This document shows positions 1 to 10,129 of a stretch of DNA of 64,000 nt, in pieces (the first letter of the stretch is position 1; each line of letters starts with the position of its first letter). A program made the translations under genes and the position numbers. The DNA lies in assembly GCA_028456385.1 (NCBI GenBank), contig JALNQF010000180.1, positions 24,789-88,788 of the forward strand, given 5' to 3'. The stretch comes from Ophiosphaerella korrae. Lineage: Eukaryota > Ascomycota > Dothideomycetes > Pleosporales > Phaeosphaeriaceae. Under the pieces are notes generated by a model, which saw only the letters and a list, made by a program, of their open reading frames with translations, was not told the origin of the DNA and ran no database searches.

Positions 1-244
1 TTAGCTATAGGCTAGCACTAGGCTTACTATAGGTATTTAATATATATCCTATTCTATACTAAGTATATTTATTTAGTATACTATACTTCTTTTTAATTAC
101 GTTTAGTCTAGTAGTATAAAATAGGCTAAGTTATAGATAGCTAATAGAGTAGCTCTAAGGCTAGATAACTAGATAGAATTAGATACTATACGTACTTCAA
201 GGTATAGAGCTCTACGCTTTAAGACGCAACGCAAGAAAAAGGGG
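1..244. other. AT-rich relict sequence, no gene
   Basis: Sequence rich in TA steps with frequent cta/tag words and few CA or TG dinucleotides, similar in texture to the RIP-mutated block after 16.7 kb. I see no open reading frame of useful length and no recognisable terminal repeat. It is probably the edge of another degraded repeat that continues to the left of the window. Confidence 0.5.
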
Positions 245-500
245 GGCTATTATTATAGGTACTTTTCCCCCTACCTAAAACCTCTCTTTGAGCCTCGCCC
301 TTTGAACCTCCCTTTAAGCTCCTTGGGTACCCCTAGGATTACCCTTAGAGCTACTTAGGATTACGTGCGCTCCTTAGATATATAAACACCTTTGTAAGCC
401 TATGAATCCCTTAAGGATTCGTCTCGCTTCATCAATATACCTATTGTTCCATTATATCTGACTCCTGCCAAATACTCCTCACATCAAGACTGTCGCACAC
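245..500 (+). repeat. Little-mutated retroelement fragment related to 31,308-31,560
   Basis: This stretch aligns by eye, with no large gaps, to 31,308-31,560 in the same orientation. Landmarks shared in order include a pyrimidine-rich run, ttagagctactta, a tatataaa-like box, gcctatgaatccctt (decayed in the other copy) and tcatcaatatacctatt. Almost every difference is C here and T there, or G here and A there, so this copy is the less RIP-mutated one. It resembles an LTR or 5' leader with a TATA-like box, but I could not fix its ends. No target-site duplication was found, so solo LTR versus truncated element is open. Confidence 0.55.
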
Positions 501-675
501 GCTACTCCTACAAGGCCTGCAGAGGTTGCATCTTCGATTAATAAGCAAAGCGAGGTATTCGACTAGACAGCCTAGTAAGTCAAACAACGAACTATTTAAG
601 CATCCTACTAATTAGTCCAGAACATCAAACTTGGGATAAAGAGTGTAGAGTGTAAGCTTAGCTATAGCTCAGCCA

Positions 676-695
676 CGGGCCTAATTTCAGGCCCG
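676..695. other. Short perfect hairpin
   Basis: The arms cgggcct and aggcccg are perfect reverse complements separated by six bases (aatttc). It lies in a non-coding stretch between the relict repeat and the HET fragment. It could be a transcription-end or transposon-related palindrome; there is no further evidence of function. Confidence 0.4.
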
Positions 696-848
696 CGTTG
701 CGTGAACAGGGATTAGAGAGTGGAAAAATTAGCCTTAGGCAAAATTGTTACTAAGGAAATAAAACTCTTGTTGTACTAAAAGGATAGGTACATTCTACCG
801 CCATTTTCAGTGGCAAATGCCGACCCCTTCGTAGGGCATTGTTGTTTG

Positions 849-1086
849 TGGTGAGTCTGTATAGTGCAACCTAAATCAATCCACACGTATTTGATTCGTT
901 GCTCAGCTGCAGCCTGACAAAAGCCTTCGATTTTGCGATACCCATGTTTCAGTTTGTAATCTTCTCTACTCAGATCCTGGAATGTAACTTCCCCCCGGCC
1001 TAGGTGTGAGATAGTATAGCGTATGGTGGGATAGCATCGCTAGTAAACTCTTCAAGGAGGCGCTTCTTCACATTGAGAAGCCTCAT
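849..1086 (-). pseudogene. HET-domain (heterokaryon incompatibility) gene fragment, broken
   Basis: HET proteins trigger cell death when genetically different fungal cells fuse. Read on the minus strand from an ATG at 1086, the translation begins MRLLNVKKRLLEEF and continues IPPYAILSHT, the usual N-terminus of HET domains. A TAG stop then stands where the family has the Trp of SHTW. After a run of six G the reading frame shifts, and in the new frame EVTFQDL, GYRKIEGFCQAAAEQ and KYVWIDLGC follow, again in HET order. Homology fades after about 849, so only roughly the first 75 residues of the domain remain. One nonsense change of the RIP type (TGG to TAG), one frameshift and a missing C-terminal part make this a pseudogene. 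The family call is firm on motif order; the original length is unknown. Confidence 0.75.
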
Positions 1087-1693
1087 GATGGCTTTGAGTA
1101 ACTGATGTGACAAGTAGGTCTAGTCAAAAAGGCAAGCATGCTAGCCCACTCTACCGGCAAGAAAATCAGATCTATAGAGAATAGAAAGCTTACATGCTCC
1201 GAGTTTCCCATGCTATATCCAAGATCAACATTAGTGCAATATCTCACGTCTGGAGTCAGACATTCCGTATTCGGGTAGTAAGATAATCGGCGTCGAATGG
1301 TCCAGCGCAGCCAATAGGAAGTAGGTACTAACCTAAAATTAGTAAGATAAGTAGAGCATAGTTATTGAGTCAAGTACCGTGCAATAAGTTAGTGTTAGTA
1401 CCTCTATACCTATCCGACCTCTCTCGGAGCCCCCTGCAGAGCCGCGAAGCTGACATAATGCTTCCCGATCACGTACATATCTACTACACCACAACACTCA
1501 TCCAGTATCTAGATGATTCTGACATTACCACCTGGCTCTACTCCACCTAATTCATTATTTGCCTGAATATGTCCACTTGCCACTACAGCACAACACTTGA
1601 TTATCGTAGTAATATCCACAGGCACTCTACTGAGAGCATATGACATTGAGAGACGAAATCTACCTAATGTGTAGTGTACATTTATGCCTCGTG
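1087..1693. other. Intergenic, nothing recognised
   Basis: Balanced base composition. The short open frames here have no recognisable family signature. It holds the upstream side of the HET fragment and the 3' flank of the F-box gene. Confidence 0.4.
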
Positions 1694-3478
1694 TCAATAC
1701 CAATCACCTCCAATCTCGTTCGCTCTAAGTTTCTTAGGGTTCGAAGATAGGATTCGTTGACCAGGAATGGTGTCTGTGAAAGCCCCCTCGAAGACGCCAC
1801 TTACTGCTCGGCGTCCAACTTCACAAAAACTGTCATATTTGTCGTTTACTCCAACAATAGCGGCCCATTCATCATCATCTGGACTTCGGCCCGGCCCTAG
1901 GTCACTCCATCTGGTAGCAATCAAAGCTTGTTTGAAACGCTCTGAAGATTGAGTTTTGACTGTCTTATCCTCAACAAGTTTCAGCTCAAACAGATATTCC
2001 GTTGGGCACTCAGGGCAGCGGCGCATTGGCCTACAACGACTACAAAGGGGGACAGACCCGATTGTTTTATGACCCACAACTTTGTCTTTAAGTTGTGTGG
2101 CGGCATTTTGCGAGCTGACTGGTATGTGATCAAGCATACACTTTGGTATAGAAGTGAGAATACCGTGCTTCCAGTGAGCGCATACGCTGAAGTATGGAAT
2201 GAAGTCGGCTCTATTAAAGAGAAGCAAGCGCTTCGCAGCAATTCCCATTCCAGCCTCCACAAAATGCTGAGACTTGACTCTCATCATAACATGACCTTTG
2301 TTAGTCACGTGGTACATACTCTCGTGCACCCAAGCTGAATATGGGTCTCTCCATCGGCGTGCAAGTGTTTGGTGGGGAATGCCGAATTCAGGCCCAAACT
2401 CCCATGAGCGTCTGGAAAGTTGAACGAAGGCGAAAGGAAGTGTGCGGCCGTCAGTGATGCGTATACGTGGTGGCGGAAGATGTATGTTTGTCCGGTTGGG
2501 GCACTCAAAAAGCGGATTCAGAATGTTATGAGGCTTGAGGGTTTCTAGACCGGGTTGTATGCGTAAGTGCCACTGAGCACAAGGAAAACAGAGAAGATGG
2601 CGAGGAAGTTTGTAGTCCATTTCCAAAAGAAAATTGAGACGGTAGGACCGATTTGCTGGGTCTGATAGTAACTTGTGAGGATGTTGGCCAAGCCGTGTGT
2701 ACATTGTACGACAAGTTGATGAGAGATTTGCAACATCAAGAGGTGTCAAGAAATCAGCGACGCGGAGCCATAGTTCGGGTGATACACCGCTTAGCATCGA
2801 AGTACCATCGGCTTTTGAATAATCGTAATTTAGTGAGGTTTGGTGAGATGTTTCCTCAACGGCATCCAGCTCCTCATTGAAGGTAAATGCATGCATCATT
2901 TCTGTTAGATCTTTTCTCTCTCCTGTATCTTTATCGAGGAAATCGTCAGCTTTGGACATTTGATGAACCTTGGTTAGCTTGGTGGGGGATGACTTTGTTG
3001 CTAGAGTTGGAAGTGCCATGTTTTGCATGACTGCATCATTGCGATATGACATCGGTGCCGATCTCGAACTCTGTTCTTGCTGGCGCAAAGGTGTATCATG
3101 CTGTCGTTGTTCTTCTGAATTTCTGTGGTGTTCGGCTAACAGTGCGGTTGTTTGTAGATATGTGCGAGCAGGGTTATTGTTAGAAACGACTGTGGAATAA
3201 CGGTTGCATCGAAACTCTTGGGGCGCAAGGTCGGCAGGATTGTATGCAGGAAGCCGATCATCTCTATTGGGTAAGTCCATGCTTTGACTGATGAAGCTAC
3301 CGGAATCCTGGCGTTGGGAGTTGGTCGCTATTCTGGAATCAAGCATCTCTCCATCAGATTGGCTATATGAGCCTCTCTTTGATAATTTCTTGCGGGATTT
3401 GGGGTCATTACTCGATCGCTGGCCGAAAAGGGAGCGGAATCCACTCTTTTTTGGTGCCCCATCTGCCATTTTTGACAT
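1694..3478 (-). CDS. F-box domain protein
   Basis: F-box proteins are substrate adaptors of SCF ubiquitin ligases; the F-box binds Skp1. This is a single uninterrupted reading frame of 594 residues. The first 230 residues are polar and probably disordered (rich in Ser, Gln, Arg). The F-box lies at about residues 231-265 (GVSPELWLRVADFLTPLDVA, then NLSSTCRTMY). The C-terminal half has no repeat-type substrate domain that I can name but carries a Cys-rich knot at about 479-491 (CSRCRPMRRCPEC) of a kind seen in lineage-specific fungal F-box proteins. The ATG at 3478 is followed by a second in-frame ATG three codons on; the first is taken as start. Substrate is unknown. The gene lies downstream of, and in the same direction as, the amidohydrolase gene, with about 460 bp between them. 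Confidence 0.85.
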   Translation of the reverse strand: MSKMADGAPKKSGFRSLFGQRSSNDPKSRKKLSKRGSYSQSDGEMLDSRIATNSQRQDSGSFISQSMDLPNRDDRLPAYNPADLAPQEFRCNRYSTVVSNNNPARTYLQTTALLAEHHRNSEEQRQHDTPLRQQEQSSRSAPMSYRNDAVMQNMALPTLATKSSPTKLTKVHQMSKADDFLDKDTGERKDLTEMMHAFTFNEELDAVEETSHQTSLNYDYSKADGTSMLSGVSPELWLRVADFLTPLDVANLSSTCRTMYTRLGQHPHKLLSDPANRSYRLNFLLEMDYKLPRHLLCFPCAQWHLRIQPGLETLKPHNILNPLFECPNRTNIHLPPPRIRITDGRTLPFAFVQLSRRSWEFGPEFGIPHQTLARRWRDPYSAWVHESMYHVTNKGHVMMRVKSQHFVEAGMGIAAKRLLLFNRADFIPYFSVCAHWKHGILTSIPKCMLDHIPVSSQNAATQLKDKVVGHKTIGSVPLCSRCRPMRRCPECPTEYLFELKLVEDKTVKTQSSERFKQALIATRWSDLGPGRSPDDDEWAAIVGVNDKYDSFCEVGRRAVSGVFEGAFTDTIPGQRILSSNPKKLRANEIGGDWY

Positions 3479-3941
3479 TTGCGTGTAGTGAAAGACTTGG
3501 GTTCGGCTAAGAAGCCGATGAAGTCAAGTAATATCTTCGAATTGTCCGAGATAATGAAATCTACAGCAGAACTGTGGGACTAAAGATAAGGCTCTCCTGA
3601 GAAGAATGCAGGCACGTGGAAGGACGCAAAGATCAGGACAGTAGGTATTTGATGATCGTCATAGCGCAATGTCGGTCTTGGCAAAACTTCCGCCATCATC
3701 CGCATTTACCTACCCATCTGTCTACTTTTACGCCATTACTAGCTAGATCAGACAGAGCAACATGAAATCAACTAATGGGTAACGGTGATGAGAACATGTG
3801 ATATTGAGATGTTCAAGATCCAATCGGTAGGGGAACTTGCGCGCATTAGCTATCTCAGGCCACGAACTTTTTCCGTTGGACGCAACGTCTAGCAAGCTTT
3901 GATGGGTTTAGATTACTTCACCATGCCTATGTCTTTGGATA
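3479..3941. other. Intergenic, promoter side of the F-box gene
   Basis: About 460 bp between the stop of the amidohydrolase and the start of the F-box gene, both on the minus strand. No coding potential, RNA gene or clear TATA box is visible. It should hold the F-box promoter and the amidohydrolase 3' untranslated region. Confidence 0.5.
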
Positions 3942-5081
3942 CTAGTCTAACCGTAGTATTCGCACAGCGTTTCCACCAAGTACGGCTTGTGCCCTTTCGT
4001 TATCATTCGAAAATGATTTAGCTATCGCCCCATAATTCGAATTGACGCTATGCCACTCCTTCGCATCCTCCTCCAAAGGCGGGAAGAACGGGTGGTCGGT
4101 GCCTATGTAATTTCAGCGCCCCATTATCTTGCATGACTAAATCTCGAGCTTACCAAAGAGTAGTCGATCTGAACCAGATGCTTCTAGAGCAGCATTGAAA
4201 CCAGTCTCAGAGTAAATAACAGCATCTAAAAATATGTTTGATTTAAGTATATCCCATATATCTCTTCTCTTATCCGTCTTTCCATGCTTTCTGAGATGCG
4301 CGTCGTGCAATATACAGGACTCTATTCGGCCAGCAAGGAAGGGTAATGTACCGCCAGAGTGTGCAAGGAGAACGTTTAAATTTGCAAAACGATCCCATAC
4401 TCCACTCAGCAGCATTCTGGTTACCGCAATGGTTGTCTCTAAAGGGAAGCCGAGAGAAAGGGGAAGCACATGGCCATAGTCACTGGCACGTGGTCCGTAG
4501 ACGGAGGTAGGGAGGCCGTAGTGTGGATGCAAGAAAATGAGTTGTTGATGTTTCTCCAGTGCAGCGTATATAGAATCCAGCTTGGCATCGTCTAGGCCTT
4601 GGCCTAAGCCTGAAGTGCCCATGATGACACCACGAGCGAACTTTAACGTGGCTAGTCTCTCAATCTCGGACGTGATAACTTCAGTTGATGCCGACAACGG
4701 CAGTGTCCCAAAAAAGTACAATCGGCCTGGATATTGCGAACATTGGTTGTTGATATCGTTGTTGATATTCCTGGCCGCTTCGCCAGCTTCCTCTTTAGGT
4801 AGAAAGTCTAGCCAAGGGTTTGCAAGGGATATGACTGATTTGTCGATTCTGTGGAGATCCATGAATGCGATTTTCTCTCTGATCTCGTAGTATTCCGATC
4901 CAATTGGGCGACCGCGAGATGTCGAGGGCGTTGATGGGTCATCTTCGCCAGGAAGAATAATCAGGCGTGCAGAATCAGGAGCATCAGGGAAAGTCCGGAC
5001 ATATGGTACAGTAGTCCTTGACCGCAGGAGCTCCATGTACTTTGGAGGATAGACATGAGTATGGATGTCGACGATAGGCAT
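3942..5081 (-). CDS. ACMSD-family amidohydrolase/decarboxylase (amidohydrolase 2), two exons
   Basis: The product is a metal-dependent hydrolase of the ACMSD type, which decarboxylates small carboxylic substrates such as aminocarboxymuconate semialdehyde, salicylates or resorcylates. I infer exons 5081-4154 and 4102-3942 with a 51-nt intron (GTAAGC to ATAG), giving 362 residues. Without the intron the frame stops after LLFGKLEI; with it the sequence reads LLFG then TDHPFFPP, the family's C-terminal metal-site signature. Metal ligands visible are His7 and His9 (DIHTHVYPP), His185/His187 (FLHPHYG), His241 (AHSGG) and Asp312. I chose the ATG at 5081 because MPIVDIHTH is the usual start; an upstream in-frame ATG at 5153 adds 24 unlike residues. 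The substrate cannot be told from sequence, and no pathway partner lies nearby. Confidence 0.85.
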
Positions 5082-5292
5082 TGTGATACACAAGGGTGCA
5101 GAGAAAATGCGTGGTTGTTGGTTGTTCTCGTTTTCGTTGATACAGAGCCACAATGGTGGGGTAGCTCAAATGCCCCGCCCCAATGACCTCTCCTCCATCC
5201 TACCTTTCTGAAGAAGTCAAGGACGACAAAGTGCCACTTTTGTATACTGAAAATTGCAGTGATACGGTTGAGAATAGTTCATCATGGCCGGT

Positions 5293-6030
5293 TCAAGCCC
5301 AAGTCCTCAGGAAGACATTTGGGGGCAGGTCCCTGGCTTTGAACTCTTCGTCTACGTCGAAGACGATATCGCCAACGCCCTCGTCCTTGAATCCCAGCTT
5401 CCTATAGACCCCTCTTCCCATAGCACTTCCTTCAGTGGTACACTCAAGATTGCCCCTCTGCTTTGCCTCTGCCAACCCTGCTTGGACCAACTTGGAGGCA
5501 ATGCCATGACGCTGAAAGGCAGGATCTACTGCACACATCTCCAGAGTGAGGACCGCGGGCGGAGCGCGGTCTGACTCTGACACTTGCCTGACATACTCGA
5601 TACGCCGCTTCCACAAGGAGCGAAAGATTTGATCACCAAAACGCTTTTCGGTATCGTCGAGGTTGTTAAGTACCTGAGACATGTCACCAGTAAATGGATC
5701 GCCCCAGCCACCAACAAAAGATAGCTGGACCCATATTGCTAGACCGGCGACCCTCCGCTCGCCGTCCTTGTTGGGGTCTGGGACGGTAGCCTTGAGGAAG
5801 ATGGTGTTGGGTCTGCCTTGTTTATTGATGGTAGGTGACTTCCAACGCTTGATCATATCTCGAGCGTTGGCTGCCTGCCCAAGTTCTGTGTCCCAACCAG
5901 GATTCATGGCAATCCAAATCGAGTCCTTGACCTGGCGACCAAAGGCCTCGGACACGCAATGGGTGCCCTGAATGATGTCCTTTTCAGTCTCCACTGGAGA
6001 GACAATGATGCCATCCTGGGGGTTTGTCAT
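5293..6030 (-). CDS. GNAT-family N-acetyltransferase
   Basis: The product should transfer an acetyl group from acetyl-CoA to an amine; the acceptor is unknown. From the ATG at 6030 it is 245 residues. The acetyl-CoA-binding motif A is clear toward the C-terminus: LTLEMCAVDPAFQRHGIASK with the Q/R-x-x-G-x-A loop, followed by YRKLGFKDEG, the typical motif B. The layout matches the large fungal group of small stand-alone GNAT proteins. An in-frame ATG at 6114 would add 28 residues of low-complexity character; I prefer 6030 because its context (A at -3) is better and family members usually begin just before the first beta strand (here IIVSPVETEKDI). The gene is divergent from POL3 and shares its upstream region. 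Confidence 0.8.
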   Translation of the reverse strand: MTNPQDGIIVSPVETEKDIIQGTHCVSEAFGRQVKDSIWIAMNPGWDTELGQAANARDMIKRWKSPTINKQGRPNTIFLKATVPDPNKDGERRVAGLAIWVQLSFVGGWGDPFTGDMSQVLNNLDDTEKRFGDQIFRSLWKRRIEYVRQVSESDRAPPAVLTLEMCAVDPAFQRHGIASKLVQAGLAEAKQRGNLECTTEGSAMGRGVYRKLGFKDEGVGDIVFDVDEEFKARDLPPNVFLRTWA

Positions 6031-6235
6031 GCTGGATGGCTTTTTATGGCGGGTCAGAAATGGATGTTGAAGTAGGTAATCAATGGTCCGATCAGACGTG
6101 GCGTGGGTCATCAAGCACTAACAGGGGTGGCTTGGACCACGACGCGTCGGTCGCGATTCGCGTTGACCTCGCGAAACTAATCATCAACTTCTTTGCCTCC
6201 CCCTCTCTGCCTGCCTGCCTTCACAAGCATCCATA
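6031..6235. promoter_or_regulatory. Divergent GNAT/POL3 promoter with MCB- and SCB-like sites
   Basis: The short interval between the two divergent start codons contains ACGCGT at 6142-6147 (the MluI cell-cycle box bound by MBF in yeasts) and CGCGAAA at 6170-6176 (an SCB-type site), with further CGCG words between them (tcgcgattcgcg). The MCB is about 90 bp before the POL3 ATG. Such boxes are known to drive G1/S expression of DNA replication genes in yeasts; that they act so here is inference. Confidence 0.6.
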
Positions 6236-9200
6236 ATGCCAGGCGCAATATCACAAACACCAGCAAAACGGGCTCTCGCCGACGCCTCCAACAATCGCGC
6301 CAATGCCCTCCCAACGCCCCGCTCAGCAAAGAAGCTGAAGCTCGACAATGGCAAGGCCAGGACGGGGCCGGCCTTCAAGCCAGTCAAGTCCTCATTCAAC
6401 TCGGGCCAGGAGATGTCGAGCGAGTTTGAGGAGACGCTGGAGAAGATGACGCAGGACATGGAGACGCTCAAAGAAAGCAACACGGAAAAAGACCAACAAT
6501 GGCGGCGGCCACCACTCGCTGCGGACTTCCACGAGTCGACCCACAAGCTTGTCTTCCAGCAGATCGAGGCAGAAGAAGGTGTGCTCAGTGGTGGCAAGAC
6601 AACGGTCAAGCTCTTTGGTGTCACAGAGGTACCCACCCACCCACAGTGACCCTCTCATGCTTTGAGCTAACACGCGACTTCTAGAACGGCCATTCCACTC
6701 TCCTCCACGTCACTGGCTTCATGCACTACTTCTACATTGCCGCCCCAATAGGCTTTCACCCCAACGACTGCGATGCCTACAAAATTTACCTTGAGTCCGA
6801 AGCGCAAAAGCAGCTCAGCCCACACTCCGCTGTCATCCACTCGGTCCAAATGACAATGAGAGAGAATATCCTGGGCTACCAGGGCAATCAGAAGAGTCCA
6901 TACCTCAAGATTACAGTCATGGATCCCAAAATGATTGGTCGTGTGCGCACCATGGTCTCCGAGCACGCAAATTGGAAACGACTGTGGCCAGACCTCGGGC
7001 AGGAGGGTATACTCACGTTTGACAACATTGCCTATGTGCTACGGTTTATGATTGATTGCAAGGTAAGCGCCACAGCCTCAGATCAGCCACTTTCCGCTGA
7101 CGTTTTAGGTCACTGGCATGTCCTGGGTTGAAGCGCCCGCCGGCAAATACAAGCTGCTCAATCCTAGAGACCAACACTCAAACTGTCAAATCGAGGCTCA
7201 GATACATTACAGCGACCTGATTGCTCATTCTTCTGACGGCGAATGGGCGAAGCTTGCCCCACTTCGCATCCTCTCCTTTGACATCGAATGTGCTGGTCGC
7301 AAGGGTATCTTTCCAGAAGCCAATATCGACCCTGTCATTCAGATTGCCAATGTTGTTACACGATTCGGTGAGCCCAAGCCCTTTGTTCGCAACGTTTTTT
7401 GTATGGATACAGTCAGTCCTATCGTAGCTACAGAAATTCTTTCATTCAGCAACGAGGGTGAGATGCTAATGAAGTGGCGCAATTTCCTTGAAGAAGTTGA
7501 TCCGGACGTTATAATTGGCTACAATACCTCTAACTTCGATTTCCCCTATCTTCTGAGCCGAGCAAAACATCTGAAACTACCTAATTTTCCTTACTGGACA
7601 CGTCTCAAGACGGTGCAGTCCAAAGCCGAGAGCTCCAAATTCTCGAGCAAACAGCTCGGTAGTCGTGACACGAAGAATACCAACACAAATGGCCGCCTGC
7701 AGCTTGATTTGCTGCAGCTTATCCAACGAGACCATCAATTGCGTAGCTACACCCTCAATTCCGTCTGCGCGCATTTTTTGAAGGAACAGAAGGAGGATGT
7801 TCATCACAGTATGATTACTGAGCTTTATAATGGCGACGCAAACTCTCGACGGCGGTTGGCGGTATACTGTCTCAAGGATGCTTATTTGCCGCAGCGTCTT
7901 TTGGATAAGTTGATGTGTCTGGTCAACTACACTGAGATGGCCAGGGTTACTGGTGTGCCATTTAACTATCTTCTAGCAAGAGGTCAACAGGTTCGATTTG
8001 TCAGTCAATTATTTCGCAAAGCCCTCGACCACCAGCTCATTGTCCCTGACCTGGATGTAAAGGCTCCAGGCAACGATCAGTACGAAGGTGCGACTGTTAT
8101 TGAGCCGAAGCGAGGGTATTACAAGCAACCTGTCGCTACTTTAGATTTCGCCTCCCTATATCCCAGTATCATGCAAGCGCACAACTTGTGTTACACCACC
8201 CTACTTGACAAGGCCACGGTGGAGAAATTGAAAATGAAGAAAGATGAAGACTACATTGTCACTCCAAATAATGACATGTTCTGTACGGCCAAGACTCGAA
8301 AGGGCCTACTATCCCAAATTCTTGAAGAACTTTTAGGGGCGCGTAAACGAGCAAAAAAGGAGTTAGCTGTCGAGACCGACCCCTTCAAGAAGGCCGTGTT
8401 GAATGGTCGCCAGTTAGCATTGAAAGTCAGCGCAAATTCCGTCTATGGGCTCACTGGCGCTACAACCGGGAAGCTACCCTGTCTTCCTATTGCCAGCAGT
8501 ACCACCAGTTTCGGCCGCCAGATGATCGAGAAGACCAAGGCTGAAGTTGAAGCGAAATACAACATCGCCAATGGATACAGCCATGATGCCGAAGTCATAT
8601 ATGGTGATACTGATTCAGTCATGGTCAAATTCGGTACATCAGAATTGGCGGAGGCGATGAAATTAGGGGAGGAGGCAGCCGACTACGTGTCCTCGAAATT
8701 TGTCAAACCAATTAAGCTTGAGTTCGAGAAAGTCTACTTCCCATATCTACTTATCAACAAGAAGCGTTACGCAGGTCTGTATTGGACGAATCCAAACAAG
8801 TGGGACAAGATGGACACCAAAGGAATTGAGACTGTCCGTCGAGATAATTGTCGGCTTGTCCAAACAGTTATCGAGACATCCTTGCGCATGTTGCTCATAG
8901 ATCAAGATCCGGAGGGTGCACAAGAGTACGTGATCCATCTAAGAGCAACCATAGCTACTAACATTTATCAGTTTCGTCAAGGAGACAATTTCAGACCTTC
9001 TACAAAACAAAGTCGACATGTCAAATCTTGTCATTACCAAGGCACTCACTAAACAAGAAGACAAGGAAGGCAAAGGTGGATACGCCAACAAACAAGCCCA
9101 CGTAGAACTTGCAGAACGAATGAAGAAACGAGACGCCGGCTCTGCGCCCGCCTTAGGCGATCGTGTACCATACGTTATGGTCAAGAGTGCCACTGGTGCC

Positions 9201-9731
9201 AGAAATTTTGAAAAATCCGAAGATCCAATGTACGTTCTGGAGAACAACTTGCCAATCGACACGAAATACTACCTAGATAATCAACTTGCGAAGCCCCTTG
9301 GTCGAATCTTTGAGCCTATTCTCGGAGAGAAAAAAGCAGCATCATTGCTTACTGGGGAGCACACACGTTCCATCACCGTTGCCGCGCCTACAATGGGCGG
9401 CCTCATGAAGTTTGCGAAGAAGACGCAAACATGTATGGGATGCAAGAAGCCGCTCACTAAAGCGCACGAGAAGGAAGGTGCTGTGTGCGAGGATTGTCGT
9501 CCGCGCATTGGTGAGCTGTACCAAAAATCCTTGAGCAAGGTCAGCGAATTGGAAGTTCGTTTCTCACGCTTATGGACGCAGTGTCAGCGATGTCAAGGCA
9601 GTGTACATTGTGAGGTTATTTGTGAGTCAAGAGACTGTCCCATTTTCTACATGAGGATGAAGGCTAGAAAAGATGTTGAGGATGCTGGCAAGGAGTTAGT
9701 GCGGTTTGACCAGGACGCTGCGCTTTGGTAG
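6236..9731 (+). CDS. POL3: DNA polymerase delta catalytic subunit
   Basis: This is the catalytic subunit of the main replicative (lagging-strand) polymerase, with 3'-5' proofreading, acting in the nucleus with PCNA. Exons: 6236-6628, 6685-7062, 7109-8925 and 8972-9731, with introns of 56, 46 and 46 nt. The last intron has a GCTACTAAC branch site. The product is 1,115 residues, close to the roughly 1,100 usual for the family. Exonuclease motifs: [11 protein letters not shown] (Asp315, Glu317), [11 protein letters not shown] (Asp401) and YCLKDAY (Asp514). Polymerase motifs: [10 protein letters not shown] (Asp603); [23 protein letters not shown] (Asp757, Asp759). The C-terminus has CysA (C1017, C1020, C1035, C1038) and CysB (C1067, C1070, C1080, C1085), the latter holding the Fe-S cluster in the family. 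A basic patch near residue 40 (AKKLKLD) may be a nuclear signal. All catalytic residues are present and the gene looks fully functional. Confidence 0.96.
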
Positions 9732-10023
9732 AGAGCATGTCAAATACAGGGTACATTGTGTATAATATCTGTATCTTTGAACTCGAAGCAGCACTAGTAT
9801 AGATATGTTAGACCCTGATTTACTTTTTCCCACGGTTTTCACATGGCACTGAACCTAGACTCTGCCCAACTATAATCTAGCTCCTAATCTCGCCTTTCGT
9901 TTCCGTAAGTTGCAAACCGGGCCGATACGATGGCTAGGATGACTGGTCAGAATGTACCCCACTTAAACCTAGACCAGTATGATGACTTTTGGCAGCCGAG
10001 GAAAAATTTGTCGCACAGGCTTT
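9732..10023. other. Intergenic, POL3 3' flank
   Basis: Non-coding. It holds the 3' untranslated region of POL3 and the distal upstream region of the transporter gene. No RNA gene seen. Confidence 0.5.
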
Positions 10024-10054
10024 ATTGGTCCCACTTTATTGGGTCAGGTATAAA
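10024..10054 (+). promoter_or_regulatory. Core promoter of the MFS gene: two inverted CCAAT boxes and a TATA box
   Basis: ATTGG (reverse CCAAT) occurs at 10024-10028 and 10038-10042, and TATAAA at 10049-10054, about 75 bp before the chosen ATG at 10130. The order and spacing fit a fungal RNA polymerase II core promoter; function is inferred. Confidence 0.5.
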
Positions 10055-10129
10055 GTGTGTTTAGGGGCCGGCTATGTGTGGCTATCTAATCTGATGATCT
10101 GTTTCACCTAATTGCCTCCCACCCAATCC

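Noticed and set aside
1365..1550. 61-codon open frame
   Set aside because: No motif, no signal peptide, and alternative frames are equally long; probably chance.
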